The position numbers and the translations under genes are program-made. Shown piece after piece: positions 18,615-29,107 of a DNA stretch of 37,982 bases. How positions within the stretch are numbered: position 1 is the first letter of the stretch; the number at the start of each line of letters is the position of its first letter. Origin of the DNA: Xylanivirga thermophila (GTDB taxonomy: Bacteria > Bacillota > Clostridia > Caldicoprobacterales > Xylanivirgaceae); NCBI RefSeq assembly GCF_004138105.1, contig NZ_RXHQ01000027.1, positions 1 to 37,982 of the forward strand. Reading direction: 5' to 3'. The notes under the pieces were generated by a model that worked only from the letters and a program-made list of their open reading frames with translations, was not told where the DNA came from and made no database searches.

Positions 18615-18773
18615 AAATAGTCCTCCTTATGTAATTTATTCCACTTCCTTTAATATAATATATTTTCTGCCAATCTGTCATTTCCCAAAATAACCACATT
18701 TTGTGTCGAATTTTATCTAATAAAGTAAATATATGGACCATTATTATAAATATATCCAACAAATACTATTATA

Positions 18774-18802
18774 ATATTATAATATATAGGAATTTTTGTC
18801 AA
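18774..18802 (-). promoter_or_regulatory. Promoter of the vanZ-like operon
   Basis: Minus-strand TTGACA (18797..18802) with a 17-base spacer to TAATAT (18774..18779). It lies immediately downstream of the truA terminator, leaving an untranslated leader of about 155 bases in which no clear structure was recognised. Confidence 0.7.
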
Positions 18803-18820
18803 TATAGTAGGATTAAATAC

Positions 18821-18860
18821 AAAAAATGAGCCTCCATACTTAAATAGGTATGAAAGCTCA
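18821..18860 (-). terminator. Terminator after truA
   Basis: A 13-pair stem with two G-U pairs (18848..18860 with 18827..18839) is followed by TTTTTTG. It starts one base after the truA stop codon and separates truA from the vanZ-like operon. Confidence 0.9.
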
Positions 18861-18861
18861 T

Positions 18862-19614
18862 CTATAACAAGTCTTCTTTTTTATAATAAACTTCTTCTAA
18901 GCATAATCCATGCGGAGGAGCCGTAGGTCCGGCCATATTCCTATCCTTTGAGTCTATAATACTATGAATATCATCAGGCCTTAGTTTGTGCCTGCCAACG
19001 TCTATAAGTGTTCCAACTATGATACGTACCATATTATACAAAAAGCCACTGCCTGTAACATGATAGTAGATATACGGCTCCCGCCATTCTATATAACTTT
19101 TATATATGGTGCGTATGGATGTCTTAACGCTCCCGCCTGTAGCCCTAAAAGCGCTAAAGTCATACGTACCAACAAAATGTTTAGCAGCCTCTTCCATAGC
19201 TGATACATCTAAACTTCCCCTTATATGATAATAGTATTGCCTACCTATAGCTATACCTTGTTGTGATGATATAATGCTATAGCTATAATGCTTACCTGCT
19301 GCATCATATCTTGCATGGAAGCTCTCTGGTACTTCCATTGATCCTTTTATCCTTATATCCGAAGGAAGCATTGCGTTTAATGCATATGAAAATCTCTCTG
19401 GGGGGATAGTGGAACTGGTTTTAAAGTTAACCACCTGGCCTCTGGCGTGCACTCCGCTATCCGTTCTACCAGAGGCTATAATATCGACCTCTTCTCCAGT
19501 CAAAGCATATATTCCATCTTCCATAATTTTTTGAATCGATGGAGCATTTTTTTGCCTCTGCCATCCCCCATAATTAGTACCATCATACTCGACTATAAGC
19601 TTTATATTCTTCAT
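18862..19614 (-). CDS. truA: tRNA pseudouridine(38-40) synthase TruA
   Basis: A 250-residue enzyme converting uridines 38-40 of the tRNA anticodon arm to pseudouridine. The catalytic Asp52 lies in SGRTDSGVHARGQ. Other family parts are LIVEYDGTNYGGWQRQ at the N-terminus, FHARYDAAGKHYSY, and the late GSGFLYNMVRIIVGTLIDVG. It is the usual length. It follows ecfT after 12 bases and ends the alpha-operon/ECF gene string, as in many Clostridia. A terminator follows at once. Confidence 0.96.
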   Translation of the reverse strand: MKNIKLIVEYDGTNYGGWQRQKNAPSIQKIMEDGIYALTGEEVDIIASGRTDSGVHARGQVVNFKTSSTIPPERFSYALNAMLPSDIRIKGSMEVPESFHARYDAAGKHYSYSIISSQQGIAIGRQYYYHIRGSLDVSAMEEAAKHFVGTYDFSAFRATGGSVKTSIRTIYKSYIEWREPYIYYHVTGSGFLYNMVRIIVGTLIDVGRHKLRPDDIHSIIDSKDRNMAGPTAPPHGLCLEEVYYKKEDLL

Positions 19615-19626
19615 CCAAATTCCCGC

Positions 19627-20433
19627 CTATATCATAAAATGACTATCAAGCAAAATAATAACTGATAATGCAACACTTATGGCTATAGCTATATAATCCC
19701 TCTTCTCGGTCTTTAGGGTCTTCATCCTGGTTCTATTATCTCCTCCCCTATAGCACCTAGCCTCCATAGCCATAGCAAGTTCATCCGCCCTTCTGAATGC
19801 GCTTATAAATAGTGGGACCAAAAGGGGCACTAGGCTCTTTGCACGTTGCATAATATTACCACTCTCAAAATCAGCTCCCCTTGCCATCTGTGCCTTCATT
19901 ATTTTATCCGTTTCTTCCAAAAGTGTAGGGATAAACCTAAGAGCTATGGTCATCATCATGGCAAGTTCATGGGCGGGAAAATGTATAACCTTTAATGGAT
20001 CAAATATAAGCTCCAATCCATCTGTTAAATCCACTGGAGACGTAGTCAAAGTCAAAAGGGATGTTCCAGCAACTAAAAATACCAGCCTAAGTGCCATAAA
20101 TATAGCCTGATTCAAACCTTCCTGAGTAACTTTAAGCCTCCATATAGTAAATAATACATTTTCACCTGGAGTAAAAAATATATTTATGATAAATGTAAGT
20201 ATAATGATAAACATCAGTGGTCTTAAGCTTTTCAATATATATCTAAAAGGTATACCTGACATAATTATTACAAAAGCCAAATAGGCAAACGCCAATCCAT
20301 AACCAATATATGTTTTTATGAAAAAGATAATTATAATGAACAAAAACGTAAGGGCTATCTTCACTCTAGGATCTAGCAGATGAATAGGTGAATTCCCGGG
20401 GAAATATTGCCCTATAGTAATATCTTTAAGCAT
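19627..20433 (-). CDS. ecfT: ECF transporter transmembrane protein EcfT
   Basis: A 268-residue membrane scaffold that couples the two ATPases to substrate-binding S components for vitamins or metals. It begins IGQYFPGNSPIHLLDPRVKI, typical of EcfT, and has several hydrophobic helices. The two cytosolic coupling helices carry the Ala-Arg-Gly type motifs MARGADFE and ARCYRGG. It follows ecfA2 after two bases. No S-component gene is nearby, so this is a shared (group II) module used by S proteins encoded elsewhere. Confidence 0.94.
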   Translation of the reverse strand: MLKDITIGQYFPGNSPIHLLDPRVKIALTFLFIIIIFFIKTYIGYGLAFAYLAFVIIMSGIPFRYILKSLRPLMFIIILTFIINIFFTPGENVLFTIWRLKVTQEGLNQAIFMALRLVFLVAGTSLLTLTTSPVDLTDGLELIFDPLKVIHFPAHELAMMMTIALRFIPTLLEETDKIMKAQMARGADFESGNIMQRAKSLVPLLVPLFISAFRRADELAMAMEARCYRGGDNRTRMKTLKTEKRDYIAIAISVALSVIILLDSHFMI

Positions 20434-20435
20434 CC

Positions 20436-21290
20436 CTATCTCCCCCTTATCCTATCTAATAATATCTCTTTTGCCTGCTCAATTGTATATACATCCTCAG
20501 GTACATCCATACCCCTTAAAGTAAGTTCTTTCATTAACTTGGTTATCTGTGGTATATCAAGGCCCATATCCTCAAGCTCTTTAGCATGGGAAAATACTTC
20601 CTTTGGAGTACTATCAAAAACCACTTTCCCACTATTCATAACAATTATGCGTTGTACCAATTTAGCTACATCTTCCATACTATGGGATACCAATACTATA
20701 GTAAGTCCATATTTTTCATGGAGCATCTTGACCTGACTTAATATCTCATGCTTACCCCTAGGATCGAGGCCTGCTGCTGGTTCATCAAGTATCAATACTT
20801 CCGGTTTCATAGCTAGCACTCCAGCTATAGCCACCCGCCTCCTTTGACCTCCACTTAGTTCAAATGGAGATCTCTCACCTACTTTTTTTTCATCCAATCC
20901 TACAAGTTCCATAGCTTCCCTTACCCTTGCATCTATTTCATCATCGGGCAATCCTAAATTTTTAGGTCCAAATGCTATATCCTTATATACTGTTTCCTCA
21001 AAAAGCTGATATTCAGGGTATTGAAATACTAAACCTACCTTCTGTCTTACTTTTTTTAGATCTCGACCCATAGAGGCTATATCTATCCCATCTATCCGTA
21101 TAGTCCCTGAAGTAGGTTTTAAAAGGCCGTTTAAGTGTTGAATAAGAGTAGATTTTCCACACCCAGTATGTCCTATCAAGCCTATAAATTCTCCATCATT
21201 TATTTCCAGATTGATATCCGATATGGCAGTTGAGGCAAAAGGGCTACCTTCCATATAAATATGCGTTAAATGCTCTATTTGTATTGACAT
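20436..21290 (-). CDS. ecfA2: ECF transporter ATPase EcfA2
   Basis: A 284-residue ABC ATPase of the energy-coupling factor module. Visible motifs are Walker [10 protein letters not shown] (40-48), Q-loop [16 protein letters not shown] (89-104), signature LSGGQRRR (145-152) and Walker [14 protein letters not shown] (165-177). The start is placed at ATG 21290 ([13 protein letters not shown]) by family resemblance; an upstream ATG at 21329 would add 13 residues that do not look like the family. It overlaps the end of ecfA1 by 16 bases, so translation is coupled. It pairs with EcfA1 as a heterodimer. Confidence 0.93.
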   Translation of the reverse strand: MSIQIEHLTHIYMEGSPFASTAISDINLEINDGEFIGLIGHTGCGKSTLIQHLNGLLKPTSGTIRIDGIDIASMGRDLKKVRQKVGLVFQYPEYQLFEETVYKDIAFGPKNLGLPDDEIDARVREAMELVGLDEKKVGERSPFELSGGQRRRVAIAGVLAMKPEVLILDEPAAGLDPRGKHEILSQVKMLHEKYGLTIVLVSHSMEDVAKLVQRIIVMNSGKVVFDSTPKEVFSHAKELEDMGLDIPQITKLMKELTLRGMDVPEDVYTIEQAKEILLDRIRGR

Positions 21291-22114
21291 AATATATCTG
21301 CCAACTCCTCTATCTTTAAAATATTGCATGGGACTTTTAAGCCTTCCTTATTGAGTTCATATGCAAGTTCTGTAACTTGTGGCACATCAAGTCCTATCTC
21401 CTTTAACCTATCAACCTGTGAGAATATCTCCCTTGGAGTGCCCTGCATGAGTATCTTGCCATGATCCATCACCACTACCCTATCGGCATCTACCGCTTCC
21501 TCCATATAATGGGTTATATGAATAACTGTTATGCCTTCCTTTTCATTCAGTTCCTTTACGGTATCAAGTACCTCCCGCCTACCTGCAGGGTCAAGCATGG
21601 CAGTAGGTTCATCTAAAATAATTATCTCTGGTTTCATTGCCAATACTCCGGCTATGGCTACTCTCTGTTTCTGGCCGCCTGATAAAAAATGTGGACTGGT
21701 TTTAGAATATTTCTCCATACCGACGGCAAGTAATGCTTCATCCACCCTTTCTCTTATCTCTTTAGGTGGTATACCCAGGTTTTCAGGTCCAAATGCCACA
21801 TCTTCTTCTACTACTGTCGCCACCAATTGATTATCTGGATTTTGAAATACCATACCTGCACTTTGGCGCACTTCCCACATATTAGATTCATCTTGGACAT
21901 TTAGCCCTTTTACCCATATTTCACCCCGGCTGGGTTTTAAAATGGCATTTATATGCTTAGCAAGGGTAGACTTGCCAGAGCCATTATGCCCTATTATAAC
22001 AACAAACTCACCCTGTTGTATATCCAAATTCACCCCATCTAGTGCGGCTATTTCTTGCTCCTCATAGTTTGTATATTCAAAATGTAAATCGCGGATTTTT
22101 ACAATGGGCTCCAT
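21275..22114 (-). CDS. ecfA1: ECF transporter ATPase EcfA1
   Basis: A 279-residue ABC ATPase. Walker A is GHNGSGKST (42-50), the Q-loop is [20 protein letters not shown], the signature is LSGGQKQR and Walker B is [13 protein letters not shown] (164-176). The start is ATG 22114, with GGGGAG upstream; the reading frame extends 36 bases further without support. It is the first gene of ecfA1-ecfA2-ecfT-truA after the rplQ terminator. No convincing promoter was found, so some read-through from the alpha operon is possible. Confidence 0.93.
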   Translation of the reverse strand: MEPIVKIRDLHFEYTNYEEQEIAALDGVNLDIQQGEFVVIIGHNGSGKSTLAKHINAILKPSRGEIWVKGLNVQDESNMWEVRQSAGMVFQNPDNQLVATVVEEDVAFGPENLGIPPKEIRERVDEALLAVGMEKYSKTSPHFLSGGQKQRVAIAGVLAMKPEIIILDEPTAMLDPAGRREVLDTVKELNEKEGITVIHITHYMEEAVDADRVVVMDHGKILMQGTPREIFSQVDRLKEIGLDVPQVTELAYELNKEGLKVPCNILKIEELADILCQYK

Positions 22115-22147
22115 AACAATCTCCCCATTCTCTAATAAAATAACTCT

Positions 22148-22180
22148 CAATCCAATTTTATATTTATTGTTATTGGATTG
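22148..22180. repeat. Inverted repeat before ecfA1
   Basis: CAATCCAAT (22148..22156) and ATTGGATTG (22172..22180) form a perfect 9-base inverted repeat with a 15-base loop. It lies between the rplQ terminator and ecfA1 and could be part of the ecfA1 leader or an element downstream of L17. Confidence 0.5.
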
Positions 22181-22199
22181 GATGTTGGAGATATTGCTT

Positions 22200-22250
22200 T
22201 ATATAAAAAATATGGATTAAGCTATTAACTTAATCCGTATTTTTTATATA
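22200..22250 (-). terminator. Long terminator after rplQ
   Basis: Two 22-base arms (22200..22221 and 22229..22250) pair with a single mismatch around a 7-base loop. The outer parts are A/T runs, so the structure can end transcripts in either direction. It starts three bases after the rplQ stop codon and closes the ribosomal superoperon. Confidence 0.85.
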
Positions 22251-22253
22251 CAT

Positions 22254-22766
22254 TTACACCAACTCTATAATAACCTCTTCTGCACCGTCGCCACGTCTAG
22301 GCCCAAGTTTTATTATGCGAGTATATCCACCGCCACATGATTGCTTTTCGTTCTTTTCTCTGTATTTAGGCCCATATTCGTTAAATAATTTTTCTATTAA
22401 AGGATATTCTATATCTTTCGTACGCTCTTTATAGTCGGATTTGCTCTCATCCTTCTTTTTAGGCTCTTTTACATCATATAGATAGGCCATCATTTTACGC
22501 CTTGCAGCTAACTTGGAAGGACTGTCATTTGTTACTTCTAAAGTAACAGTCTGACCTTTTTCGTTATTTACTTCTTTTGTTATCTTCTCTGTTTTATCAT
22601 ATTCATTAACTGCAAGGGTGATCATCTTTTCAGCCATCTTGCGTACTTCCTTAGCACGATGCTCAGTAGTCTTTATTTTTCCATGCCACAGAAGGGCAGT
22701 TGTCTGGTTGCGCAAAAGGGCATCCCGCTGATCAGTTGGTTTGCCTAGCTTTCTATATCCTGCCAT
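22254..22766 (-). CDS. rplQ: 50S ribosomal protein L17, with insertions
   Basis: The start [20 protein letters not shown] and end [23 protein letters not shown] are standard L17. At 170 residues it is about 55 longer than the common form. The extra parts are charged stretches at about residues 54-82 and 101-120. Longer L17 proteins occur in some Clostridia, so this looks like a lineage trait and not an error; there is no frameshift. It is the last gene of the alpha operon, 14 bases after rpoA, with GGAGGG before ATG 22766. Confidence 0.95.
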   Translation of the reverse strand: MAGYRKLGKPTDQRDALLRNQTTALLWHGKIKTTEHRAKEVRKMAEKMITLAVNEYDKTEKITKEVNNEKGQTVTLEVTNDSPSKLAARRKMMAYLYDVKEPKKKDESKSDYKERTKDIEYPLIEKLFNEYGPKYREKNEKQSCGGGYTRIIKLGPRRGDGAEEVIIELV

Positions 22767-22780
22767 ATTATCCCTCCTTC

Positions 22781-23731
22781 TTATTCTTCATTGTTTTTCC
22801 GCAAGCTGAGACCTAAACCAGCTAACTTCTGCTGAACTTCTTCCAAAGATTTTTTACCAAGATTTCTAACTTTCATCATATCTTCTTCTGTTCTCTGAGT
22901 TAGCTCGTCAACAGTATTTATACCTGCTCTCTTTAGACAGTTGTATGAACGTACGGAAAGGTCCAGCTCCTCTATGGTCATTTCCAATACCTTTTCTTTT
23001 TTATCTTCTTCTTTTTCCACCATTATTTCTACATCATTTACATGCTCTGTTAGATCTATAAATAGCATCAAATGCTCATTTATAATCTTTGCAGCCAAAC
23101 TCGTAGCCTCATCTGGTTTTATAGTACCATTGGTCCATACTTCCAAAGTTAGCTTATCATAGTCCGTTACCTGTCCTACACGGGTATCTTCTATATTAAA
23201 ATTCACTCGCCTTATAGGCGTAAAGATAGAGTCTACTGGTATAATTCCAATAGGCTGACCTGGATTTTTATTCTTTTCCGATGGCACATAACCCCTGCCC
23301 TTTTGTACGCTTATTTCCATATATAGCTTTGCATCCTCATTGAGAGATGCTATATGGTGTTCAGGGTTTACTATCTCTACGTCAGCATCGGTTATTATAT
23401 CACCTGCAGTAATCTCAGCTGGTCCTTGGGCATTTACAGTAATAACCTTAGGCTCCTCAGTATACATTTTAATGGCCAATTCCTTAAGATTCAATATTAT
23501 CTCTACTACATCCTCCTTAACCCCTGGAATAGTAGAAAATTCATGAAGCACGCCATCTATTTTTACAGCTGTGACAGCTGCCCCAGGAAGTGAAGAGAGT
23601 AGTACTCGCCTTAAGGAATTACCTAAAGTAGTACCAAATCCCCTCTCTAAGGGCTCTACTACAAATTTACCATATGTGTCATCTGGACTTGTCTCCACTA
23701 TCTCTATCTTAGGCTTTTCTATTTCAATCAT
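22781..23731 (-). CDS. rpoA: DNA-directed RNA polymerase alpha subunit
   Basis: A 316-residue RNA polymerase subunit that dimerises to start core assembly and contacts UP elements and activators. The N-terminal domain shows [23 protein letters not shown]. The C-terminal domain, after an acidic linker, shows [23 protein letters not shown] and [11 protein letters not shown]. The start is ATG 23731 with GAGGAGGG nine bases upstream; the ATG at 23749 lies next to that site and is unlikely. It follows rpsD, with rplQ next, the normal order. Confidence 0.97.
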   Translation of the reverse strand: MIEIEKPKIEIVETSPDDTYGKFVVEPLERGFGTTLGNSLRRVLLSSLPGAAVTAVKIDGVLHEFSTIPGVKEDVVEIILNLKELAIKMYTEEPKVITVNAQGPAEITAGDIITDADVEIVNPEHHIASLNEDAKLYMEISVQKGRGYVPSEKNKNPGQPIGIIPVDSIFTPIRRVNFNIEDTRVGQVTDYDKLTLEVWTNGTIKPDEATSLAAKIINEHLMLFIDLTEHVNDVEIMVEKEEDKKEKVLEMTIEELDLSVRSYNCLKRAGINTVDELTQRTEEDMMKVRNLGKKSLEEVQQKLAGLGLSLRKNNEE

Positions 23732-23808
23732 TTGATAAACCCTCCTCATAAAACCTTTTTAATACAAACCTTATCGTGAGGGTAACTGATTCTATAAACT
23801 TATATCTA

Positions 23809-24435
23809 TTACTTAGAATACAGCTCAACTATTAAGTGCTCTTCGATAGGCACATCTATATCTTCACGGGCAGGCAATGATGCTACTGTAGCTTCCAGTT
23901 TCTCATAATCAACCTGCAACCAGGCTGGTACTGTTTGTGCTCCTTGCTCTTTTAGATCTTTAAAGAAATCCATAGAACTAGCACTCTTCTCAGCAACAGC
24001 GACTACTTGACCTGGATCCACTAAATATGAAGGAATATTCACCCTTTTCCCATCAACAGTAATATGTCCATGCAATACAAATTGTCTAGCCTGTGCTCTG
24101 GAAGAAGCAAATCCTAGACGATATACTACGTTATCCAGCCTTCTCTCTAAAAGCTGTAATAGATTTTCACCTGTTACACCCTTCATCCGTTCTGCTATTT
24201 CAAAATAATTTCTAAATTGCTGTTCCATTACGCCATATATTCTTCTAGCCTTTTGCTTTTCACGAAGCTGCAGTGCATACTCTGAAGCCTTTCTCCTACT
24301 CTGTCCATGCTGTCCTGGGGCTGAAGGCCTCTTGGAAATGGCGCATTTGTCAGAATAGCAGCGATCGCCCTTCAGATATAGCTTGGTACCTTCGCGGCGG
24401 CATAGTCGGCATACCGAACCTGTATATCTTGCCAT
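23809..24435 (-). CDS. rpsD: 30S ribosomal protein S4, zinc-binding form
   Basis: A 208-residue primary 16S rRNA-binding protein. Cys9, Cys12, Cys26 and Cys31 make the zinc-finger (C+) version. The S4 RNA-binding domain is seen at [30 protein letters not shown]. In many bacteria S4 represses its own operon. It lies 18 bases after rpsK with GGAGG before the ATG. No second, zinc-free copy is in this window. Confidence 0.97.
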   Translation of the reverse strand: MARYTGSVCRLCRREGTKLYLKGDRCYSDKCAISKRPSAPGQHGQSRRKASEYALQLREKQKARRIYGVMEQQFRNYFEIAERMKGVTGENLLQLLERRLDNVVYRLGFASSRAQARQFVLHGHITVDGKRVNIPSYLVDPGQVVAVAEKSASSMDFFKDLKEQGAQTVPAWLQVDYEKLEATVASLPAREDIDVPIEEHLIVELYSK

Positions 24436-24453
24436 ATATTACACCTCCAAACT

Positions 24454-24849
24454 TTATACTCTTCTTCTTTTAGGCGGACGGCACCCATTATGGGGTATGG
24501 GAGTTACATCCTTTATAAGTGTAACCTCTAAACCAGCTGCCTGTAATGATCTTATAGCAGCTTCACGGCCAGCCCCTGGTCCCTTGACATATACATCAAC
24601 CGTCTTTAATCCATGCTCCATTGCTGCTTTAGCTGCAGTTTCTGCTGCTGTCTGTGCAGCAAAAGGAGTACTTTTTCTTGATCCCCTAAAGCCCAATCCA
24701 CCAGCACTAGACCAAGATATGGCGTTGCCAGCAGCATCGGTTATGGTCACTATCGTATTGTTAAAAGTTGAATGGATATGTGCAGCGCCATGATCTATAT
24801 TCTTTCTCTCACGACGTTTCACCCTACCACGCGCTTTTTGCTTTGCCAT
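24454..24849 (-). CDS. rpsK: 30S ribosomal protein S11
   Basis: A 131-residue platform protein of the small subunit. It shows [37 protein letters not shown] and the end [15 protein letters not shown], all typical. It lies 12 bases after rpsM in the alpha operon and has GGAGGG before its ATG. Nothing unusual is seen. Confidence 0.97.
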   Translation of the reverse strand: MAKQKARGRVKRRERKNIDHGAAHIHSTFNNTIVTITDAAGNAISWSSAGGLGFRGSRKSTPFAAQTAAETAAKAAMEHGLKTVDVYVKGPGAGREAAIRSLQAAGLEVTLIKDVTPIPHNGCRPPKRRRV

Positions 24850-24861
24850 TCGTTACCCTCC

Positions 24862-25233
24862 TTACTTTTTCTTTTTGCCACCGATAGCCCGTTTTGGTCC
24901 TTTACGTGTACGGGCATTTTGCTTTGTACTCTGTCCTCTTACTGGTAATCCCTTTCTATGCCTGACACCGCGATAGCATCCGATCTCCATAAGCCTCTTT
25001 ATATTAAGGGATACCTCCCTGCGTAAATCGCCTTCTACTTTTACATTTTTATCAATATAATCCCTGAGTTTTGCAACTTCATCCTCAGTTAAATCATTTA
25101 CCCTGATGTCAGGGTTTACCCCAGTAGCTTTTAATATCTCATTAGCCTTCGAACGCCCTATACCATATATATAGGTGAGTCCTACTTCTACTCGCTTATC
25201 ACGGGGCAAATCTATACCGGCAATACGTGCCAT
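24862..25233 (-). CDS. rpsM: 30S ribosomal protein S13
   Basis: A 123-residue head protein that contacts the P-site tRNA and the large subunit. Typical parts are [26 protein letters not shown], a helix-two-turn-helix segment, [15 protein letters not shown] and the basic tail [12 protein letters not shown]. It is full length and follows rpmJ after 23 bases. Confidence 0.97.
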   Translation of the reverse strand: MARIAGIDLPRDKRVEVGLTYIYGIGRSKANEILKATGVNPDIRVNDLTEDEVAKLRDYIDKNVKVEGDLRREVSLNIKRLMEIGCYRGVRHRKGLPVRGQSTKQNARTRKGPKRAIGGKKKK

Positions 25234-25256
25234 CGTTACACCTCCATTTTCATCAT

Positions 25257-25605
<349 letters not shown>

Positions 25606-25621
25606 GCTATAACCACCCTCC

Positions 25622-25903
25622 TTACTCCTCATATCCCAACGCCTGCAATGCCTTACGAATTTCCGAATCAAAAATTGGTTTACCATCTATTATTTTTCCC
25701 CTTATTGGAGAAAGTAATTCCTTAGTTGGCCTGAGATGCTTGATTTTCTTTTTCTTAGGATTAGCTAAAGTTCTATTCCGTCCATTAGCTATCCATACAT
25801 ATTCATCATCTATTATGCCAATGACTACAAAGAATTTGTTCCTATCCCTTCCAGCAGTGGCCATAACCACCTGCCCTATTGCCAATTCATATATACTATC
25901 CAT
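25622..25903 (-). CDS. KOW-domain RNA-binding protein (L14e/L27e-like)
   Basis: A 93-residue protein of the small KOW/L14e-like family found between map and infA in many Clostridia and relatives. The N-terminal KOW-like part reads [33 protein letters not shown], followed by [13 protein letters not shown]. The function is unknown; ribosome association is a reasonable inference from the domain and the operon. It follows map after 10 bases. Confidence 0.88.
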   Translation of the reverse strand: MDSIYELAIGQVVMATAGRDRNKFFVVIGIIDDEYVWIANGRNRTLANPKKKKIKHLRPTKELLSPIRGKIIDGKPIFDSEIRKALQALGYEE

Positions 25904-25913
25904 AATACAACAC

Positions 25914-26663
25914 CTATTCCTCTAGAGTCATTATAGCAGGTTGACCTTCAGTTATAGCTATTGTATTTTCATAGTGGGCAGATAGTGAGCCATCTACTGT
26001 AACAACTGTCCATCCATTCTTAAGGGTACGTACCTCATGTCCTCCTTGATTTACCATTGGCTCTACTGCCAATGCCAATCCTGGACGAAGCCTTATACCT
26101 TTCCCTGGACGACCATAATTAGGTACTTGGGGATCTTCATGCATATTCTGTCCTATTCCATGACCTACAAATTCTCTAACTACCGAGTATCCATTGCGTT
26201 CTACATATCTTTGTATAGCATGGGATATATCTGAAAGACGATAACCCGGAGAAGCAAACTTAATCCCCTCAAAAAAGGATTGCTCGGTTACTTCCATAAG
26301 TCTTATGGCTTCAGGTGATACGTCTCCTACAGGGTGTGTCCTTGCTGCATCTCCACAATATCCGTTATAAAATGCACCTATGTCAACACTTATAATATCC
26401 CCATCTTTTAAAGTAGCGTCACCAGGAATCCCGTGTATGACCTGCTCATTGATGGAGGCACAGATGCTGGCTGGAAAACCTCCATACCCTTTAAAGGCGG
26501 GAGTGGCATTATGCCTTACTATATACTCCTCTGCTACCCTATCAAGTTCCTTAGTAGTAACACCAGGAGCAATAGCTTTGCGCACCGCTTCATGGGCGCC
26601 TGCCACTATCTTTCCAGCCTCTCTCATCCATTCCAATTCTCTTTTTGATTTTAGAATGATCAT
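25914..26663 (-). CDS. map: Methionine aminopeptidase, type I
   Basis: A 249-residue metallopeptidase that removes the initiator methionine from new proteins. The metal ligands are visible: Asp94 (SVDIGA), Asp105 (CGDAART), His168 (GHGIG), Glu201 (AVEPM) and Glu232 (YENTIAI). His77 and His175 fill the usual substrate-contact places. It has no N-terminal zinc-finger extension. It follows secY after 12 bases; adk, which normally lies between them, is not here. Confidence 0.97.
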   Translation of the reverse strand: MIILKSKRELEWMREAGKIVAGAHEAVRKAIAPGVTTKELDRVAEEYIVRHNATPAFKGYGGFPASICASINEQVIHGIPGDATLKDGDIISVDIGAFYNGYCGDAARTHPVGDVSPEAIRLMEVTEQSFFEGIKFASPGYRLSDISHAIQRYVERNGYSVVREFVGHGIGQNMHEDPQVPNYGRPGKGIRLRPGLALAVEPMVNQGGHEVRTLKNGWTVVTVDGSLSAHYENTIAITEGQPAIMTLEE

Positions 26664-26675
26664 ATAGTTATCACC

Positions 26676-27938
26676 CTACTTTAAAAAACCTTTGTAATGC
26701 CTCATAAGCATTTGGGATTCCAATTCTCTTGAGGTTTCCATAGCTACACCTACTAATATTAATATCGCAGTTCCTCCAAAATACATAGGTATTTTTGCTA
26801 CTGCAGAAGCTATTATAGGTATTATAGCTATAGCTGTCAAGAATAATGAGCCTACGAAGGTTATTCTATTTGAAATTCTTGATAAATATTCTGCCGTTGG
26901 TTTGCCTGGTCTTATACCCATAACAAACCCGCCATATTGCTTTAAATTATTAGCAATTTCAACAGGGTTGAAGGTAATCTGAGTATAAAAATAGGTAAAG
27001 AATATAATAAGCAAACCATAAATAATGGCATATAATGCCGACCCTTGATTAAAATGAGAGCCTACCCAGTTAGCAAACCCACTATTGGGAACTAATAATG
27101 CTATTGTCTGAGGGAAGGACAAAATGGATATGGCAAATATAATTGGGAGCACTCCTGAGGCATTTACCTTCATTGGAATATGTGTGCTCTGCCCACCATA
27201 TACTTTTCTTCCTACCACACGCTTAGAATATTGAACAGGAATACGCCTTTCCCCTAAATCTACATATATTACACCTGCTATTAACAGTACTGCGAATACA
27301 ATTATAAGGGGTAATGACCATACAGATTGTACTTTAGCTACAAAAGTCCTTTGGATAGTCGTAGCTATCGCTACTGGTAAACGGGAAACTATACTCGCAA
27401 ATATAAGTAATGATATACCATTACCTATTCCTTTATCGGTAATCTGCTCTCCCATCCACATAAGAAATGCAGTACCAGCTGTAAGCGTAAGGGCAACTAG
27501 AAAATAGCTGAAAAATGTTCCACCTACTATAGCGCCTCTTGCCAAACCATAGGTTATACCCAATGATTGGATAAATGCTAAAATAATTGTAACATATCGT
27601 GTATACTGGGCAATTTTCTTTCTTCCATCCTCGCCTTCCTTGGCTAACTCTTCAAGCTTTGGAATAGCAACCGTTAAAAGCTGCATAATAATAGATGAAT
27701 TAATGTATGGTGTAATACCCATAGCAAAAATAGTATAGTTTGCAAAGGCACCACCTGTGATCATATCAAAGAAACCTAAAAGGCCACCTTTTTCCACAAT
27801 CGCCTGTATATAGCTACTATCCACACCAGGAATGGGAACATATGTTCCAACCCTGTATATAAATAACATAACAATGGTAAATATGATCTTCTGTCTTATA
27901 TCCTTTATGCGCCAGGCATTTTTCAAGGTGTCAAACAC
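26676..27938 (-). CDS. secY: Preprotein translocase subunit SecY
   Basis: A 420-residue channel subunit of the Sec translocon with ten predicted membrane helices. Landmarks are TYVPIPGVDSSYIQ near the start, GITPYINSSIIMQLL, GERRIPVQYSKRVVG in a cytosolic loop and KQYGGFVMGIRPGKPTAEYL. The start is GTG at 27938, directly abutting the rplO stop (TAAGTG), with GAGGTG upstream; translation is coupled. It is the usual last-but-few gene of the spc operon. Confidence 0.97.
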   Translation of the reverse strand: MFDTLKNAWRIKDIRQKIIFTIVMLFIYRVGTYVPIPGVDSSYIQAIVEKGGLLGFFDMITGGAFANYTIFAMGITPYINSSIIMQLLTVAIPKLEELAKEGEDGRKKIAQYTRYVTIILAFIQSLGITYGLARGAIVGGTFFSYFLVALTLTAGTAFLMWMGEQITDKGIGNGISLLIFASIVSRLPVAIATTIQRTFVAKVQSVWSLPLIIVFAVLLIAGVIYVDLGERRIPVQYSKRVVGRKVYGGQSTHIPMKVNASGVLPIIFAISILSFPQTIALLVPNSGFANWVGSHFNQGSALYAIIYGLLIIFFTYFYTQITFNPVEIANNLKQYGGFVMGIRPGKPTAEYLSRISNRITFVGSLFLTAIAIIPIIASAVAKIPMYFGGTAILILVGVAMETSRELESQMLMRHYKGFLK

Positions 27939-28388
27939 TTACATCACCTCTGCCTTTCCCCCAACAGCCTCAATTTTTTGCTGAGCTGTTTTACTAAATT
28001 TATGAGCTCTTACGATCAACTTTTTGGAAATTTCGCCATCTCCTAAAATCTTTACCCCATCATTTAGTTTCTTTATAATCCCCTTTTCAACTAGAAGATC
28101 AGGTGTTACTACAGTGCCTTCTTCGAATACTTCGAGTTGGGCAAGATTTACCTCAGAATAAACTTTGGCAAATATATTGGTAAAACCTCGTTTGGGTAAT
28201 CTACGGCTAAGTGGCATCTGACCGCCCTCAAAGCCAGGTCTCACACCACCGCCACTTCTGGCCTTTTGCCCTTTGTGTCCCCTTCCTGAGGTTTTTCCAA
28301 GCCCAGAACCGGTACCGCGTCCAACCCTTTTAGGGGATACTACAGCCCCTTCTGCAGGCTTCAATTCATGTATCTTCAAGGGGTTCAC
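27939..28388 (-). CDS. rplO: 50S ribosomal protein L15
   Basis: A 149-residue late-assembly protein. It shows [22 protein letters not shown] and [17 protein letters not shown]. It is full length, with GGAGGTG before ATG 28388, and follows rpmD after 6 bases. Its stop codon abuts secY. Confidence 0.97.
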   Translation of the reverse strand: MNPLKIHELKPAEGAVVSPKRVGRGTGSGLGKTSGRGHKGQKARSGGGVRPGFEGGQMPLSRRLPKRGFTNIFAKVYSEVNLAQLEVFEEGTVVTPDLLVEKGIIKKLNDGVKILGDGEISKKLIVRAHKFSKTAQQKIEAVGGKAEVM

Positions 28389-28394
28389 CTCCTT

Positions 28395-28580
28395 TTATTC
28401 GTCAACTTCTTCAACAGACACAAGATGTGATACCTTCCCTATCATGCCTCTGATAACTGGGGTATCTTCATGGATCTTTGTACTTCCTATTTTTCTTAGC
28501 CCTAGTGCTTTTAATGTAGCAATCTGATTGTCTAAACAACCTATTGTGCTACGAACTTGGGTAACCTTCAGCTTAGCCAC
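28395..28580 (-). CDS. rpmD: 50S ribosomal protein L30
   Basis: A 61-residue protein, with [30 protein letters not shown] and the VRGMI-like segment [13 protein letters not shown]. The normal bacterial length. It lies between rpsE and rplO in the spc operon. Confidence 0.96.
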   Translation of the reverse strand: MAKLKVTQVRSTIGCLDNQIATLKALGLRKIGSTKIHEDTPVIRGMIGKVSHLVSVEEVDE

Positions 28581-28593
28581 TGCTGTTCCCTCC

Positions 28594-29094
28594 CTAACCT
28601 AAAATCTCTTCTACCGTCTTGCCACGTAATCGGGCCATATCTTCTACAGTTTTGAGTCGTTCTAATCCTTCTATAGTAGCATTAACTACGTTGTTAATGT
28701 TATTGGAGCCTAAAGACTTGGTTCTTATATCTCTAACACCGGCTGCTTCTAATACCGCACGAACAGGTCCACCTGCTATAACACCAGTACCTTCTTTGGC
28801 CGGTTTCATAAGCACCCTTGCAGCACTGAACTCACCAACTACCTCATGAGGTATAGTAGTACCTACCATGGGTACCTTTATTAGATGTTTTTTAGCATCA
28901 TCTATACCCTTTCGTATAGCTTCAGGAATTTCTGCTGCTTTACCAGTACCTGCGCCTACATAACCATTACCATCTCCAACTACCACAACAACGCTAAAGC
29001 GAAAGTTTCGTCCTCCTCTTACAACTTTAGCAACACGATTAATGCTGACTACCGTTTCCTTCAGGTCTAACGTGCTGGCATCAATTCGCTCCAT
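28594..29094 (-). CDS. rpsE: 30S ribosomal protein S5
   Basis: A 166-residue protein at the mRNA entry and decoding side of the small subunit. The double-stranded-RNA-binding fold shows [20 protein letters not shown] and [18 protein letters not shown]. The C-terminal fold shows [21 protein letters not shown]. It follows rplR after 13 bases with AGGAGGG upstream of ATG 29094. Confidence 0.97.
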   Translation of the reverse strand: MERIDASTLDLKETVVSINRVAKVVRGGRNFRFSVVVVVGDGNGYVGAGTGKAAEIPEAIRKGIDDAKKHLIKVPMVGTTIPHEVVGEFSAARVLMKPAKEGTGVIAGGPVRAVLEAAGVRDIRTKSLGSNNINNVVNATIEGLERLKTVEDMARLRGKTVEEILG

Positions 29095-29107
29095 CTATTA
29101 CCCTCCT

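Noticed and set aside
25606-25686. N-terminal extension of IF-1
   Set aside because: Overlaps the KOW gene end and the infA ribosome binding site; family proteins start at SKEDVIEV.
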